Assembly (NCBI GenBank): GCA_020048105.1
Contig: JAIFMW010000078.1
Span: forward strand, 1-39,420
Origin: Deltaproteobacteria bacterium
Lineage (GTDB): Bacteria > Acidobacteriota > Holophagae > Holophagales > Holophagaceae
Reading direction: 5' to 3'
Length of the DNA stretch: 39,420 bases
Shown: positions 10,601-19,460 of the stretch, piece by piece
Layout of the letters: each line of letters starts with the position of its first letter
Numbering within the stretch: the first letter of the stretch is position 1
Notes under the pieces: model-generated
Databases searched by the model: none
What the model was told of the DNA's origin: nothing
Seen by the model: only the letters and a program-made list of their open reading frames with translations
Translations under genes and position numbers: made by a program

Positions 10601-11641
10601 GGCGCAATCCTTGGGCTGGCCTCGGCCAACCTAGCTGCCCAGCCTGCGGGCAGCCCCACCCGGCAGGCCTTGGAAACCATCATTCGGGCCACCGAGCGGG
10701 GCGGGAAGATGGTCAAGGGCCTCCTCAGCTTCGCGCGGCAGAATCCGGCGGAGAGTCGGGAACTGGATATGAATGCCCTGCTTCTCGATGAGGTGAGCCT
10801 GCTGGAGCGCACCACCTTGGCCAAGGTTCGCCTCCAGACTGACTTTGCACTGGATCTGCGGGCCATGCGTGGAGATGCCAGCGCCCTGAGCAACGCCATC
10901 ATGAACCTCTGCGTCAACGCCGTGGATGCCATGCCGGACCAAGGCACCCTGACCCTGCACACCCGCAATGTTGACAACGACTGGATCGAAGTAGTGGTCG
11001 AGGATTCTGGCATCGGGATGCCTGCCGACGTTTTGGAGAAGGCTTTGGATCCTTTCTTCACCACCAAGGAAGTTGGCAAGGGCACTGGGCTCGGCCTTTC
11101 CACCGTGTACAGCACCGTGAAGGCCCACCATGGGCAACTGGAAATCCAGAGTCAACCCGGCCAAGGCACTCGGGTGATGCTGCGTTTCCCGGCCATCGAG
11201 CTCGTGCCGCTGATCCCTGAAGCAACGGCAGCACCAAGGGGCCAAATCTCCAAATCGGCGCTCTCCGTGTTGGTGGTGGATGATGACGAACTTATTCAGA
11301 GTTCCATGCTGGCGATTCTGGAGGTGTTGGGCCACAGCGCCACGGGCGTTGACTGCGGTGAGGATGCCCTGGCCAAACTCGAAGCCGGTTTCCAACCCGA
11401 TGTCATCATCCTGGACATGAACATGCCCGGACTGGGCGGTGCGGGAACCCTGCCGCGCCTTCGCCTGCTAAGGCCCACCACTCCGGTGCTGCTGGCCACT
11501 GGCCGCGTGGATCAATTCGCCTCGGATCTTGCGGCGGCGCATCCCCATGTAACCCTGCTCTCCAAGCCCTTCAGCATGAAGGAACTGCAACATCACCTCG
11601 CTACATTTGCCAACGACCCTCCTTCTGAAACGAGTCGGTGA
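7625..11641 (+). CDS. Hybrid histidine kinase: REC-PAS-GAF-multiPAS-HisKA-HATPase-REC
   Basis: N-terminal receiver [20 protein letters not shown]...; PAS units with DITDRK/DVTERN/DITERK; H-box [48 protein letters not shown]-terminal receiver [13 protein letters not shown]...[11 protein letters not shown]. Confidence 0.92.
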   Translation: MTTQPTRILIIEDEIAHAEAIGRSLESISNAEVCLLRTLQEFRDQAASWKPDIALMDLNLPDGRATEVLLDADDTRAFPIVVLTSYGSEAVAVESLKAGAWDYLVKSPEAFRALPKILERVLREWGLRTEGKRLHRELQASEASLRAITESSLDVIYTLDAQGNFLFISPAWERCLGHTVGEALGKPFAPFVHPEDLQLCVDCLERVLATGQSETSPAFRVRHADGSWRWFQANASRMTTPDGEFRFVGVAHDITDRKQREDEREAALLSLQTLASVDRIVRKAGVTGLRSVNEEILEALLSIFGCDRAWLIFPADPEAPAYTVPIERTRPEYPGGGASGQLIPMSDAVRDLIETVVASEHPVTYGPGQDHSMPPDIAEGFSVQSMVILPVVPQHGKPWLLGLHQCSHARAWSEPEKMLFAQIGTRVTAGLNALLFLQELEESQAQTEANRHLLRLMADNVPDLIWAKDVEGRYLFVNQAMSDTLLKARDTDEPVGKTDLFFAERERAANPERQDWHTFGEQCQGTDAPVLASMTGQRFDELGNVRGEFLFLDVFKAPFLDEQNRLLGTVGSARVVTREKQIEAELQRQTDVLRLSEAQNQALIAAIPDLIFTNRRDGEFLAVQASDPSLLLVPQETFLNHWPKDILPMPLAEQFLAAYEKALNTHMVQEIEYSMPLDSGEHDFEARVSPCTQDTVITIVRDVTERNRAALALQSSRDLLAKAFAVSPDAFAISSLEDGVYVEINEGFTKVTGYTKEEVVGRSSVADLNPLWADANDRKRLVAGLKEKGEVLDLEASFLAKDGTPFFGLMSARLFEINGAQHVLSITRDITERKLAENLLRESEERFRGLLESVDFVGVQGYDQNGVTRYWNRASERLYGYTSEEAVGRNLLDLIIPPEMRGEVEQAVQNMWETGKKIPSSELSLLRKDGSRVDVYSSHAVVHVPGRESELFCLDIDVTERKRLEAQLQQSQKMESLGTLAGGVAHDMNNVLGAILGLASANLAAQPAGSPTRQALETIIRATERGGKMVKGLLSFARQNPAESRELDMNALLLDEVSLLERTTLAKVRLQTDFALDLRAMRGDASALSNAIMNLCVNAVDAMPDQGTLTLHTRNVDNDWIEVVVEDSGIGMPADVLEKALDPFFTTKEVGKGTGLGLSTVYSTVKAHHGQLEIQSQPGQGTRVMLRFPAIELVPLIPEATAAPRGQISKSALSVLVVDDDELIQSSMLAILEVLGHSATGVDCGEDALAKLEAGFQPDVIILDMNMPGLGGAGTLPRLRLLRPTTPVLLATGRVDQFASDLAAAHPHVTLLSKPFSMKELQHHLATFANDPPSETSR

Positions 11642-14600
11642 AGATGAGCCTGCCTAGGGAAATGCTGCCCAGAGGGATGCGATTCCTTTTTGGCCTTCCC
11701 GTGCCTTGGCTAGTTGTCTTGCTCCTGGCAGCTACGGTGATGGTTCCTGCCTGGGGTGCTACGCCACGCAAGGTGCGGCTTCAGCTGCGGTGGCAACACC
11801 AGTTTCAATACGCAGGGTATTACGCTGCCCAGGCACAGGGGTATTACCAGGCAGCCGGATTAGAGGTGGAAATCCTCACCAGTCAAACCACCGAAGATCC
11901 CGTGCAACAGGTGGTGCAGGGTAAGGCCGACTTCGGTGTGGGTTCCACGGATCTGCTTTTGTTGCGGCAGCAAGGCGTGCCCGTGGTGGCACTGGCAGTG
12001 ATTTTTCAGCATTCCCCCATGGTGCTCTTGACCCGCAAAGAGAGCGGGACACAGAGTATCCATGATCTGGCCGGGCGAAAGATCATGCTGGAACCGGGCT
12101 CATTGGAACTGCTGGCGTACCTTCGGAAAGTTGGAATCCCTTCCGGAAAATTCACCCAGCTGCCCCATGGGTTTCATCCCAAAGATCTCCTGACGGGGGC
12201 GGTCGATGCCATGTCCGCCTATGTCACGGATGAACCCTTCGAGCTGGAATCGGCGGGCCAGGAATATGTGCTCCATTCGCCGCGCTCCGTGGGGATCGAT
12301 TTCTACGGTGAGAACCTCTTTACCACCGAGCGCCAACTTGAGCAAAACCCGGAAATGGTGAAGGCCTTCCGTGCTGCGAGCCTGCAGGGGTGGGAATACG
12401 CCATGCAGCATCCGGAAGAATTGGTGCAGTTGATCTACACCCGCTATTCCCAACGGCACAGCCTTGAACACCTGCGCTTCGAGGCCAGCCAGATGGTGCC
12501 CCTGCTGCAAGCCAACCTGGTGGGAATTGGGCACATGAATCCCGGTCGCTGGCGGCATATTGCCGACACCTACGCCGAACTCGGCATGATCAATTCGAAT
12601 TTCGATTTCACGGGTTTTCTCTACGATTCCAATCCTCCGCCCCGGAATCTGGGCTGGTTGTACCGTTTTTTCGGCCTAGCAATCGTGGTGACAGGCGCCG
12701 TTTTGGCATTGGTTGTCTACATCTACCGGATCAATGTGCGGCTTCGGCGAGAGGTCGCTGAGCGCTGGCAAGCCCTAGAATCTCTGCAGGCAAGTGAGGC
12801 GAAACACCGGGTCCTGTTTCATGATTCACCCGACGCCTATCTGATTCTTTCCGATGGCATTTTTGTGGAATGCAACCGGGCCACCGAGGTCATGCTGCGA
12901 GGTGATCGCGCGAATATCATCGGTCAGTCGCCAAATATGATTTCTCCGGAATTTCAGCCGGATGGTCGCAAATCATCCCAGGCGGCCGAGGAGCAAATGG
13001 CCAAGGCTCTGCGCAATGGGGCCAGCACTTTTGAGTGGGCGCATCGCAGGCTGGATGGGTCGGAATTTTTGGTGGAGGTTTCCATCGCATCAATGGTGTT
13101 CGAGGGAAAACCAGCCCTGTTTACCACTTGGCGTGACATTACGGAGCGCAAGCAGGCGGAGACAGCCCTGAGGCGGGGTGAAGAAAAATTTCGATTCTTG
13201 TTTGAATTGTCACCCGTGGGTTTGGCCATGGTCAGCCATTCAACGGGCGCATTCCTGGAAGTCAACGAGGCGCTCCTACGCCAAACCGGTTATACGCGCG
13301 ATGAATTCCTGAAGCTGGAATTCTGGGATATCACGCCGAGTGAATACGAGGACCAAGAACAAAAGCAGCTCCGCGACTTGAATGAAAAAGGGCACTTTGG
13401 ACCCAACGAAAAGGAATACATCCGCAAGGATGGTTCGCGCTATCCCATCCGAATCAGTGGCGCCATTTTTGTGGATGGTGCAGGCGAAAAGGTGGTTTGG
13501 GGCATCATCGAAGACATCACTGAAAGCAACCAGGCCGAAGCCGATAAGGCCCAACTCGAAACTCAGAACCATCAGCTCAAGAAGGCCGAGAGCCTGAGTC
13601 TCATGGCAGGTTCCATAGCTCATCACTTCAATAACAAGCTGCAAACGGTGATGGCGAATCTGGAAGTCGTGAGCGCGCTCCCCAAGGATGCTGACCCGAC
13701 CCGCTTCCTCGCCATGGCCAAGCAAGGCGCTGAGAAAGCTGCGGAAGTCAGCCGCTTGATGTTGACCTATCTCGGGCAAACCGCGCTCAAACGCGAACCG
13801 TGTCGGCTGGTCGAATGCTGCCAGGCCGCACTATCGCTGCTTCAGAACACCTTGCCTAGCAACGCCACCCTGGAAACGGAATTCCCAAGTTGCGGCCCCG
13901 TGGTGAGCGCCAATGCCGAGCAGCTTCAGCAGCTCCTGACCAATTTGCTGACTAATGCTGGAGAGGCTCTGGCTGAGGGCCCGGGCACTGTGCGGCTCCG
14001 CATCCGAACCTGTTTGGCGAGCGACATTGCCGTTGCCCATCGCTTCCCCTATGGGTGGCAGCCAGATCAGGCGGACTATGCCTGCCTGGAGGTGGCGGAT
14101 ACCGGATGTGGGATTGCCAAGGCGGATTTGGAAAAGCTTTTCGATCCCTTCTACTCCACCAAATTTGTCGGGCGGGGCCTTGGGCTTTCGGTGGTCCTTG
14201 GCATCGTGCAGGCTCATGGCGCAGCCATTACGGTGGCGAGTGAACTGGGGCATGGCAGCATTTTCCGGGTCTATTTCCCTGTCGTTGCCGAGGTGGTGCC
14301 GGACCTTCCTGAGTCCAGCGTTCCGGTGCTTTCATCGGAAATGGCCGCTATCGGTGGCACGGTATTGTTGGTGGATGATGATCCCTTGCTGCTGGACGCG
14401 ATGCGGGCATTGATCGAGTTGCTGGGCTTTAAGGTGCTTACCGCGCAGGATGGCGTGGTCGCCCTGGAGGTGTTCCAGCAGCACCGGGCCGAGATTTACC
14501 TAGTTATCACCGATCTGACGATGCCGCGCCTGGATGGATGGGGAACCTTGAAGGCATTGCGGCAGTTGGAGCCAAATCTGCCGGTGATCCTGGCGAGTGG

Positions 14601-14721
14601 CTATGACAAGGCCCAAGTCCTAGCGGGAAATCACCCCGATCGCCCGCAGGCCTTTTTAAGCAAACCCTTCGGCATGGCGCAACTGCAGGAGGCATTGAAC
14701 CAAGCCACGAAGGGACAGTGA
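11638..14721 (+). CDS. Hybrid histidine kinase with NMT1/THI5-like periplasmic binding sensor, TM, PAS, HisKA-HATPase-REC
   Basis: Signal-like N-terminus then RKVRLQLRWQHQFQYAGYYAAQAQGYYQAAGLEVEILTSQTTEDPVQQVVQGKADFGVGSTDLLLLRQQG (NMT1/THI5-like pattern); TM FGLAIVVTGAVLALVVYIYRI; two PAS; H-box SIAHHFNNKLQTVMANLEV; receiver VLLVDDDPLLLDA. Start GTG 11638 (4-bp overlap) or ATG 11644. Confidence 0.9.
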   Translation: MKMSLPREMLPRGMRFLFGLPVPWLVVLLLAATVMVPAWGATPRKVRLQLRWQHQFQYAGYYAAQAQGYYQAAGLEVEILTSQTTEDPVQQVVQGKADFGVGSTDLLLLRQQGVPVVALAVIFQHSPMVLLTRKESGTQSIHDLAGRKIMLEPGSLELLAYLRKVGIPSGKFTQLPHGFHPKDLLTGAVDAMSAYVTDEPFELESAGQEYVLHSPRSVGIDFYGENLFTTERQLEQNPEMVKAFRAASLQGWEYAMQHPEELVQLIYTRYSQRHSLEHLRFEASQMVPLLQANLVGIGHMNPGRWRHIADTYAELGMINSNFDFTGFLYDSNPPPRNLGWLYRFFGLAIVVTGAVLALVVYIYRINVRLRREVAERWQALESLQASEAKHRVLFHDSPDAYLILSDGIFVECNRATEVMLRGDRANIIGQSPNMISPEFQPDGRKSSQAAEEQMAKALRNGASTFEWAHRRLDGSEFLVEVSIASMVFEGKPALFTTWRDITERKQAETALRRGEEKFRFLFELSPVGLAMVSHSTGAFLEVNEALLRQTGYTRDEFLKLEFWDITPSEYEDQEQKQLRDLNEKGHFGPNEKEYIRKDGSRYPIRISGAIFVDGAGEKVVWGIIEDITESNQAEADKAQLETQNHQLKKAESLSLMAGSIAHHFNNKLQTVMANLEVVSALPKDADPTRFLAMAKQGAEKAAEVSRLMLTYLGQTALKREPCRLVECCQAALSLLQNTLPSNATLETEFPSCGPVVSANAEQLQQLLTNLLTNAGEALAEGPGTVRLRIRTCLASDIAVAHRFPYGWQPDQADYACLEVADTGCGIAKADLEKLFDPFYSTKFVGRGLGLSVVLGIVQAHGAAITVASELGHGSIFRVYFPVVAEVVPDLPESSVPVLSSEMAAIGGTVLLVDDDPLLLDAMRALIELLGFKVLTAQDGVVALEVFQQHRAEIYLVITDLTMPRLDGWGTLKALRQLEPNLPVILASGYDKAQVLAGNHPDRPQAFLSKPFGMAQLQEALNQATKGQ

Positions 14722-14783
14722 GCCAAGGACGATGGCGACTAAGCCGCGAAAAAATTCTTGGACAGAGAAAGAGAAAAGCCAGT

Positions 14784-14841
14784 AGAACCACGAAGACTCT
14801 GAACACAAGTGCACAAAACCATTTGCGTTCATCGCGGTTCA
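14784..14841. repeat. Degenerate intergenic inverted-repeat element (gaaccacgaaga ... cgttcatcgcggttc)
   Basis: Arms gaaccacgaagac and ttcatcgcggttc flanking a short spacer. Confidence 0.35.
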
Positions 14842-14937
14842 ATTTGTATTTATTGGTTCTCCTCGGATTTCTTGGGAAAACCCATCAGGGGCATGGATCC
14901 ATGCTGTTCCCCCTGTCTTGTACGGAAACTTAAAAAA

Positions 14938-14970
14938 TTTCACGCGGAGCACGCTGAGGACGCGGAGAAT
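14938..14970. repeat. Left arm of a palindromic element (ttcacgcggagcacgctgaggacgcggagaatg)
   Basis: Same class as arms at 7010 and 16856; imperfect partner tctgcctccttgcgtctcaggg at 15292-15313, continuing past the IS at 16756. Confidence 0.6.
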
Positions 14971-15029
14971 GAATGTATCCCGCACAGAATCCATTTCCCC
15001 GCGTGTGATTTCGTCCAAGGGAATTTCAT

Positions 15030-15318
15030 GGAACTCGATGACATCTCCGGCGTCATTATCGATTGTTTTGAATATGACGGCATCGTTTTCGAGGATGGTT
15101 TTCGGGCAGATCTTCTAGTTGCAGGCTGTGTCATTGTTGAGCTCAAATCCGTGGAGAAGCTTGCGCCTGTTCACAGCAAACAGCTCCTGACGAATCTGCG
15201 TCTCACGCACCTACAGGTTGGCTTGCTCCTCAACTTCGGCGCTACCACTCTCAAGGAAGGCCTCCATCGCATCGTCAACGACCTTCTGCCATCTGCCTCC
15301 TTGCGTCTCAGGGGATAG
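15030..15318 (+). pseudogene. Internally deleted GxxExxY-family (PDDEXK_3-like) protein remnant, 3' end altered by IS insertion
   Basis: MELDDISGVIIDCFEYDGIVFEDGFRADLLVAGCVIVELKSVEKLAPVHSKQLLTNLRLTHLQVGLLLNFGATTLKEGLHRIVN matches the GxxExxY family pattern, but the segment carrying the GxxExxY motif is missing between IIDC and YDGIVFEDGFRADLLV. Confidence 0.7.
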
Positions 15319-15359
15319 AGTCCCTGCAAGTGGTGTAAGAGCGATGGCCGCATAGGTTG

Positions 15360-15449
15360 GCCACCGGGTCCGTAAGGTGAGTTTGCCGCTTACCGACGGA
15401 GGGAGCCACCGGGTCCGTAAGGTGAGTTTGCCGCTTACCGACGGAGGGA
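15360..15449. repeat. 45-bp perfect tandem duplication just upstream of the transposase start
   Basis: gccaccgggtccgtaaggtgagtttgccgcttaccgacggaggga occurs twice back to back (15360-15404, 15405-15449). Confidence 0.95.
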
Positions 15450-15452
15450 CCG

Positions 15453-16545
15453 ATGGCCATGGATAGGGTGTCGGGGCTGGAAGCCCTGAGCAAGGTTTTG
15501 GAGGAAGGAAACAGTGATTTTCTGCGGAGGGTGCTGCTGATGGGGCTCCAGGCGGTGATGGAGTCGGACGTGTCCGGGCTCTGCCAGGCGGGGCCTGGAG
15601 AACGAACGCCCTCACGGGAGAACCATCGGAACGGCTACCGGGATCGGGAGTTGGAGAGCCGACTGGGCACCCTTCCACTGGCCATTCCGAAGTTGCGGCG
15701 TGGAAGCTACCTGCCAGACTTCCTGGAACCGCGGCGCCGTTGGGAACAGGCCTTCGTGAACGTGGCGGCAGAAGCCTACGTGGTGGGCGTGAGCACGCGG
15801 AAGGTCGAAGCGCTGGTGGAAGCTCTGGGTTGCCGAGGGATGTCAAAGTCGGAGGTTTCACGGTTGGCTCAGGAACTGGATGGCGAGGTGGAATCCTTTC
15901 GGAACCGCCCCCTGGAAGGGCCGTTCCGCTACTTGTGGCTGGACGCGCTGGCGGTCATGGTGGCCATGGCCGTGAATGCGGAGGGCAAGCGCGAGGTGCT
16001 GGGCCTGACGGTGGCCGAAGGCGAGATGGAGAGTGCCTGGTCGGCGTTCCTGGAAAGTCTGGTGCAGCGTGGCCTCGCAGGCGTGGATCTGGTCATCTCG
16101 GATGCTCACGCCGGGCTGAAAGCCGCTGTCAGGAAGGTGTTGAACGGGGTGACCTGGCAGCGATGCCGGGTTCACTTTATGAGAAACGCCGCCGTGCGTC
16201 TGCCCAAGGCTATTCAGGAGCAGATGCTGGATCGGCTCAAACGGGTGTTCCAAGCTCCAACCAAGGAGGAAGCCCAGGCGCTGATCGTAGCTCTGGCGCG
16301 AGATACCGAGCGCAAGTACCCCGGCTTTGCGACCCTGCTCGACGAAGCCGTGGAGGACGTCACCGCCTTCATGGACTTCCACGAATGTGCTGGAGCGAGA
16401 GAACCGGGAACTCCGCCGCCGTTCCGATGTGGTGGGCATCTTCCCCAATCGGGCCGCAGTTCTGCGCCTGCTCGGAAGCCTGCTGCTCGACCAACACGCC
16501 GAGTGGGTCAGCGCCCGCATCGCCTATACCCGGATGGATGCGTGA
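15453..16545 (+). pseudogene. IS256-family (Mutator-type) transposase, frameshifted by an internal deletion
   Basis: RENHRNGYRDRELESRLGTLPLAIPKLRRGSYLPDFLEPRRRWEQA...YLWLDALAVMV...VISDAHAGLKAAV..WQRCRVHFMRNAAVRLPK; after AFMDF the coding frame moves to +1 ([43 protein letters not shown]), with the usual short segment before HSTNPLERLN missing. Confidence 0.88.
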
Positions 16546-16855
16546 AAAGAATTGAGTTCGAGCGTCCCCCCTGAACCCGGCCATGGACGGTGCCGGAGCC
16601 ATGGACAACCTGCGGTTGCCCACAGCCCCTTGGAAAGCCCTACGGCCTTTCCACACCGCCCACAGCCTGACGATCAGCAACAGAACTTTGACAATCTTAC
16701 GGAATCGGCTGCGCCGACCTTCCTACACCACTTGACGGGACACAGGCTCTCAGGGTGAACCAGAATCAAGTCTGACCAAACGCGGCTTCAGGCAAAAACG
16801 AATCAACTTCGATCAACTACCCGTAATTAACGTCTCAACGGTTGTCGCCCAGCAT

Positions 16856-16889
16856 TCTTTTCTCCGCGCCCCCCGCGCCTCCGCGTGAA
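16856..16889. repeat. Solo arm of the cacgcggaggcgcgg palindrome class
   Basis: ttctccgcgccccccgcgcctccgcgtgaaat, matching the right arm at 7105-7126. Confidence 0.55.
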
Positions 16890-16992
16890 ATATCTTTCTT
16901 GCAGCTCAGGGGTGAGACCCGGGCAAATGAGGCTCAACGCTCGTCCACCGGCGAAATCTCCATGCCTGGAATGGTAGGGGAAGATATGTTGT

Positions 16993-17328
16993 TCACCGTC
17001 GCCAGATGTAGCGGTCGATACTTTCGGGCGCGAAGCCTACTTTGATCCAGAATTCCCGGGCGGTGTAGCGAACCCGATCGGCGATGAGGAAGGGGTATTG
17101 CTGTTTGAAGTGATCGATGACGGCTCGCGCATAGCCGTGTCCTTCGTATTCGGGGTAGATCATGATGGAAAAAACGGTGAATTGATCGTCCTCAATGCGG
17201 CAGCGGGATTTCCCTACTTGGGTTCCGGCCTGTTCGATATCGAACCAGTCGTAGTCACCCAGCGTCGGGGTGCGAGGTTGTTGAATCAGGGTAAGGTTGT
17301 GCCCAATCTCTACGGTCTCTGCGGTCAT
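16993..17328 (-). CDS. GNAT-family N-acetyltransferase-like protein
   Basis: From internal Met (MTAETVEIG...): VFSIMIYPEYEGHGYARAVIDHFKQQYPFLIADRVRYTAREFWIKVGFAPE, a GNAT acetyl-CoA-binding-like pattern; start overlaps the stop of the upstream deacetylase gene by 4 bp. Confidence 0.6.
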   Translation of the reverse strand: MTAETVEIGHNLTLIQQPRTPTLGDYDWFDIEQAGTQVGKSRCRIEDDQFTVFSIMIYPEYEGHGYARAVIDHFKQQYPFLIADRVRYTAREFWIKVGFAPESIDRYIWRR

Positions 17329-18080
17329 CCGGCGAACCCCTTGCAGAAGGCCCTGATATTGACGCCAAGGTCTTTTAAGTAGTAGCCGCCTTCCAAAACG
17401 GCAAAACGTCGACCGCGACACAGGCGCTCCGAAGCCCTGCGAATGAGGGTGCCGAGCCTTTCGAAATCCGCAGTGGCGAGTTTGTGGCCCACGTCGTGCA
17501 GGTAGGCGTCAAAGCCCGCGGAAACGGCGATGATATCCGTGGGCGGAAGGGCCACAAGGTGGGCTTCCACAAGTTCGAGGTATTCCTTGGCGGAAGCGGC
17601 AAACGGATTGAAGACCTCGGTCTGGGGCCAGGAAGCCAAGAGCTTGCGCGTGCCATCTCCGGTGTGGGCATCGATATCGATTACGAAGGCATTTTCGATT
17701 CGTTTTTCCGCGCGCAACACAAAAAGCGCCACGGCGATGTTATTGAAGGTGCAGTGACCCCAGGCCTCGCTTCGGGAGGCGTGGTGTCCCGGTGGCCGCA
17801 CGCAGGCAAAGGTGGGTTCTCCGCCATAGGACTGCTGGGCCGCCAGAATGGCGCCTCCCGCGGCTAGGCACGCCATGGAGAACCGGGGCGGATCCTGGGC
17901 GATCTGTTGCACGTAGACTGGGTCGTGGACCAGCGATAATTGCTCGTGAGTGGCTGCCACGGGGGCTAGATGAGTCCAGGCCTCAAGTCCGCTAACAGCA
18001 GCCTCCATGCGCCCTGGCATGGCTGCATTATCTTGGGCGTACCCGGAATCGCAAAAACGCCCATCGAAAACGATTTTCAT
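17325..18080 (-). CDS. Histone deacetylase-family (HDAC/AcuC/AphA superfamily) amidohydrolase
   Basis: CVRPPGHHASRSEAWGHCTFNNIAVA, FVIDIDAHTGDGT, IIAVSAGFDAYLHD, AVLEGGYYLKDLG are canonical HDAC-superfamily motifs. Confidence 0.9.
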   Translation of the reverse strand: MKIVFDGRFCDSGYAQDNAAMPGRMEAAVSGLEAWTHLAPVAATHEQLSLVHDPVYVQQIAQDPPRFSMACLAAGGAILAAQQSYGGEPTFACVRPPGHHASRSEAWGHCTFNNIAVALFVLRAEKRIENAFVIDIDAHTGDGTRKLLASWPQTEVFNPFAASAKEYLELVEAHLVALPPTDIIAVSAGFDAYLHDVGHKLATADFERLGTLIRRASERLCRGRRFAVLEGGYYLKDLGVNIRAFCKGFAG

Positions 18081-18087
18081 GGCGCCT

Positions 18088-18705
18088 TCAATCCTGAATT
18101 ACAGAATGGCGAACATTGCCGAGGCAGGTGCGAATGTAGCCGATGGGGTCTTGGGTGATGGGGTGACCATGACCGGGAAAAATGGTGCGGATCGCGAGGT
18201 GGGAAAGACGCTCCAACGTATCGACGTAGGCCTGGGAATAGGAGCCTTGATGATCGGTAATCCGATAAAGGGTATCGCCGGAAAACAGGGTGCCGGTTTC
18301 CGGCAGAAAGATGCAAATGGAGTCCTCGGAATGCCCCGGTGTATGCAGCAGAGTGGCCTGCTGATCGCCGACTTTGAGGGCCATGCCATCTCGGATTGTT
18401 TGGTGATTCCGACCCTGGGGAAACCAGGAATAGGTCCGTGGCTCGAACTGCTCGTCGATGCCCGGTAAGCCGCCGGAATGATCGAAATGACCGTGGGTGA
18501 GCAGGACTTGCTCCACGGCCTTTTTGCCAATGCCCTTGGGTTGCTGAGCCATTTTTTGAAGGAAAAAATGCAGATTGGCGGGATCGGTGCTTCCCGTATC
18601 AATGAGGGTGTTGCAGTCCGTGGGTGCATTGTTCTCGCCCAACACCCAATACACCGCGCAGGAGTAATCGGTGGGGTCATCGCGGTGGAGCGGGACAATA
18701 CGCAT
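18088..18705 (-). CDS. Metallo-beta-lactamase-fold hydrolase
   Basis: TLIDTGSTDPANLH...VLLTHGHFDHSGGLPG...LLHTPGHSEDSICIFLPETGTLFSGDTLY...IFPGHGHP: MBL metal-binding motifs. Confidence 0.92.
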   Translation of the reverse strand: MRIVPLHRDDPTDYSCAVYWVLGENNAPTDCNTLIDTGSTDPANLHFFLQKMAQQPKGIGKKAVEQVLLTHGHFDHSGGLPGIDEQFEPRTYSWFPQGRNHQTIRDGMALKVGDQQATLLHTPGHSEDSICIFLPETGTLFSGDTLYRITDHQGSYSQAYVDTLERLSHLAIRTIFPGHGHPITQDPIGYIRTCLGNVRHSVIQD

Positions 18706-18708
18706 GGC

Positions 18709-19323
18709 TCAAACAACCGGTTTCTGGAAGAGTGGGGTGCCCGGTTCCAACCGTTTGAATCGTTCCGCAAAGGCCGCAGGCATTGCCTGGGCGCCATCCA
18801 AGGCCAGGTACCCGCCAGGTACCAGCGACTGATGGAACATTTCCAGGACCTTGATCTGATTTTCCGGTGAGAAATGCATCAGCACATTTTTGCAAACGAT
18901 CAGGGATTGGCCGGTTTCAGGCGGTACCAGGGTCAGCAGATCGTGTTGAATGTAGCGAACCCGATCCCGAATTTCTTGGGTGAGTTCGAACACCTCAGGG
19001 TTTTCGGTGGCTTCGAAATAGAGGTCACGATGCTCCTGGGGCACCCAAAAAACATCGGTGCGACTGTAGCGGCCTTTGCGGATCTGCTCGGCGAACTGCG
19101 GAAAGCTGCTTTCTTCGTAGTCCGTGGCGAGAATATCGACGTTGCGAAAGGGGAAGGGCCGCAGCTTCGAGGCGAATAGGATGGCCAAGGTAAAGGGCTC
19201 TTCGCCCGTGGCACACCCCGCATCCCACACCCGAATCGACCGCCAGTGAGCCAGGGCAGGGATGGCGATTTCACCAATGGCATTCAGCGCATCGGTATCC
19301 CTGAAAAAGGAAGTGTAGGCCAT
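18709..19323 (-). CDS. CheR-type protein methyltransferase, catalytic domain only
   Basis: TSFFRDTDALNAIGE...IRVWDAGCATGEEPFTLAI...ILATDYEESSF...IVCKNVLMHFSPENQIKVLEMFHQSLVPGGYLALDG; begins at the TSFFRD segment with no N-terminal helical domain. Confidence 0.85.
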   Translation of the reverse strand: MAYTSFFRDTDALNAIGEIAIPALAHWRSIRVWDAGCATGEEPFTLAILFASKLRPFPFRNVDILATDYEESSFPQFAEQIRKGRYSRTDVFWVPQEHRDLYFEATENPEVFELTQEIRDRVRYIQHDLLTLVPPETGQSLIVCKNVLMHFSPENQIKVLEMFHQSLVPGGYLALDGAQAMPAAFAERFKRLEPGTPLFQKPVV

Positions 19324-19460
19324 GAGACAACTCGACTTTCCTGTGGTGGGAACGTTCCCCAGCTTTGATCATTCTGCGCTGATTGCCCGAATCTGCTCGT
19401 GGGCAATACAAGGTCAGAACGTTGGCCTGTTTTTCCCGACTCGCTCATTCGACGAAGTGT

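Larger units (their letters stand above)
15314..16747 (+). mobile_element. IS256-family insertion sequence (degraded), 1434 bp
   Basis: Imperfect 26-bp terminal inverted repeats gatagagtccctgcaagtggtgtaag / RC of cctacaccacttgacgggacacaggc (19/26 by hand); flanked by 8-bp direct repeat tctcaggg at 15306-15313 and 16748-16755. Confidence 0.85.

Noticed and set aside
14809-15030. N-terminal extension of the GxxExxY ORF (CVRKLKKFHAEHAEDAENECIP)
   Set aside because: FHAEHAEDAEN is read-through of the palindrome left arm; homology begins at MELDDISG (15030).
15360-15449. Possible CRISPR-like repeat
   Set aside because: Only two directly adjacent 45-bp copies with no spacer, inside an IS; a simple tandem duplication.
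15858-16520. 220 aa antisense ORF inside the transposase
   Set aside because: Fully antisense to a recognisable IS256 transposase; no domain signal.
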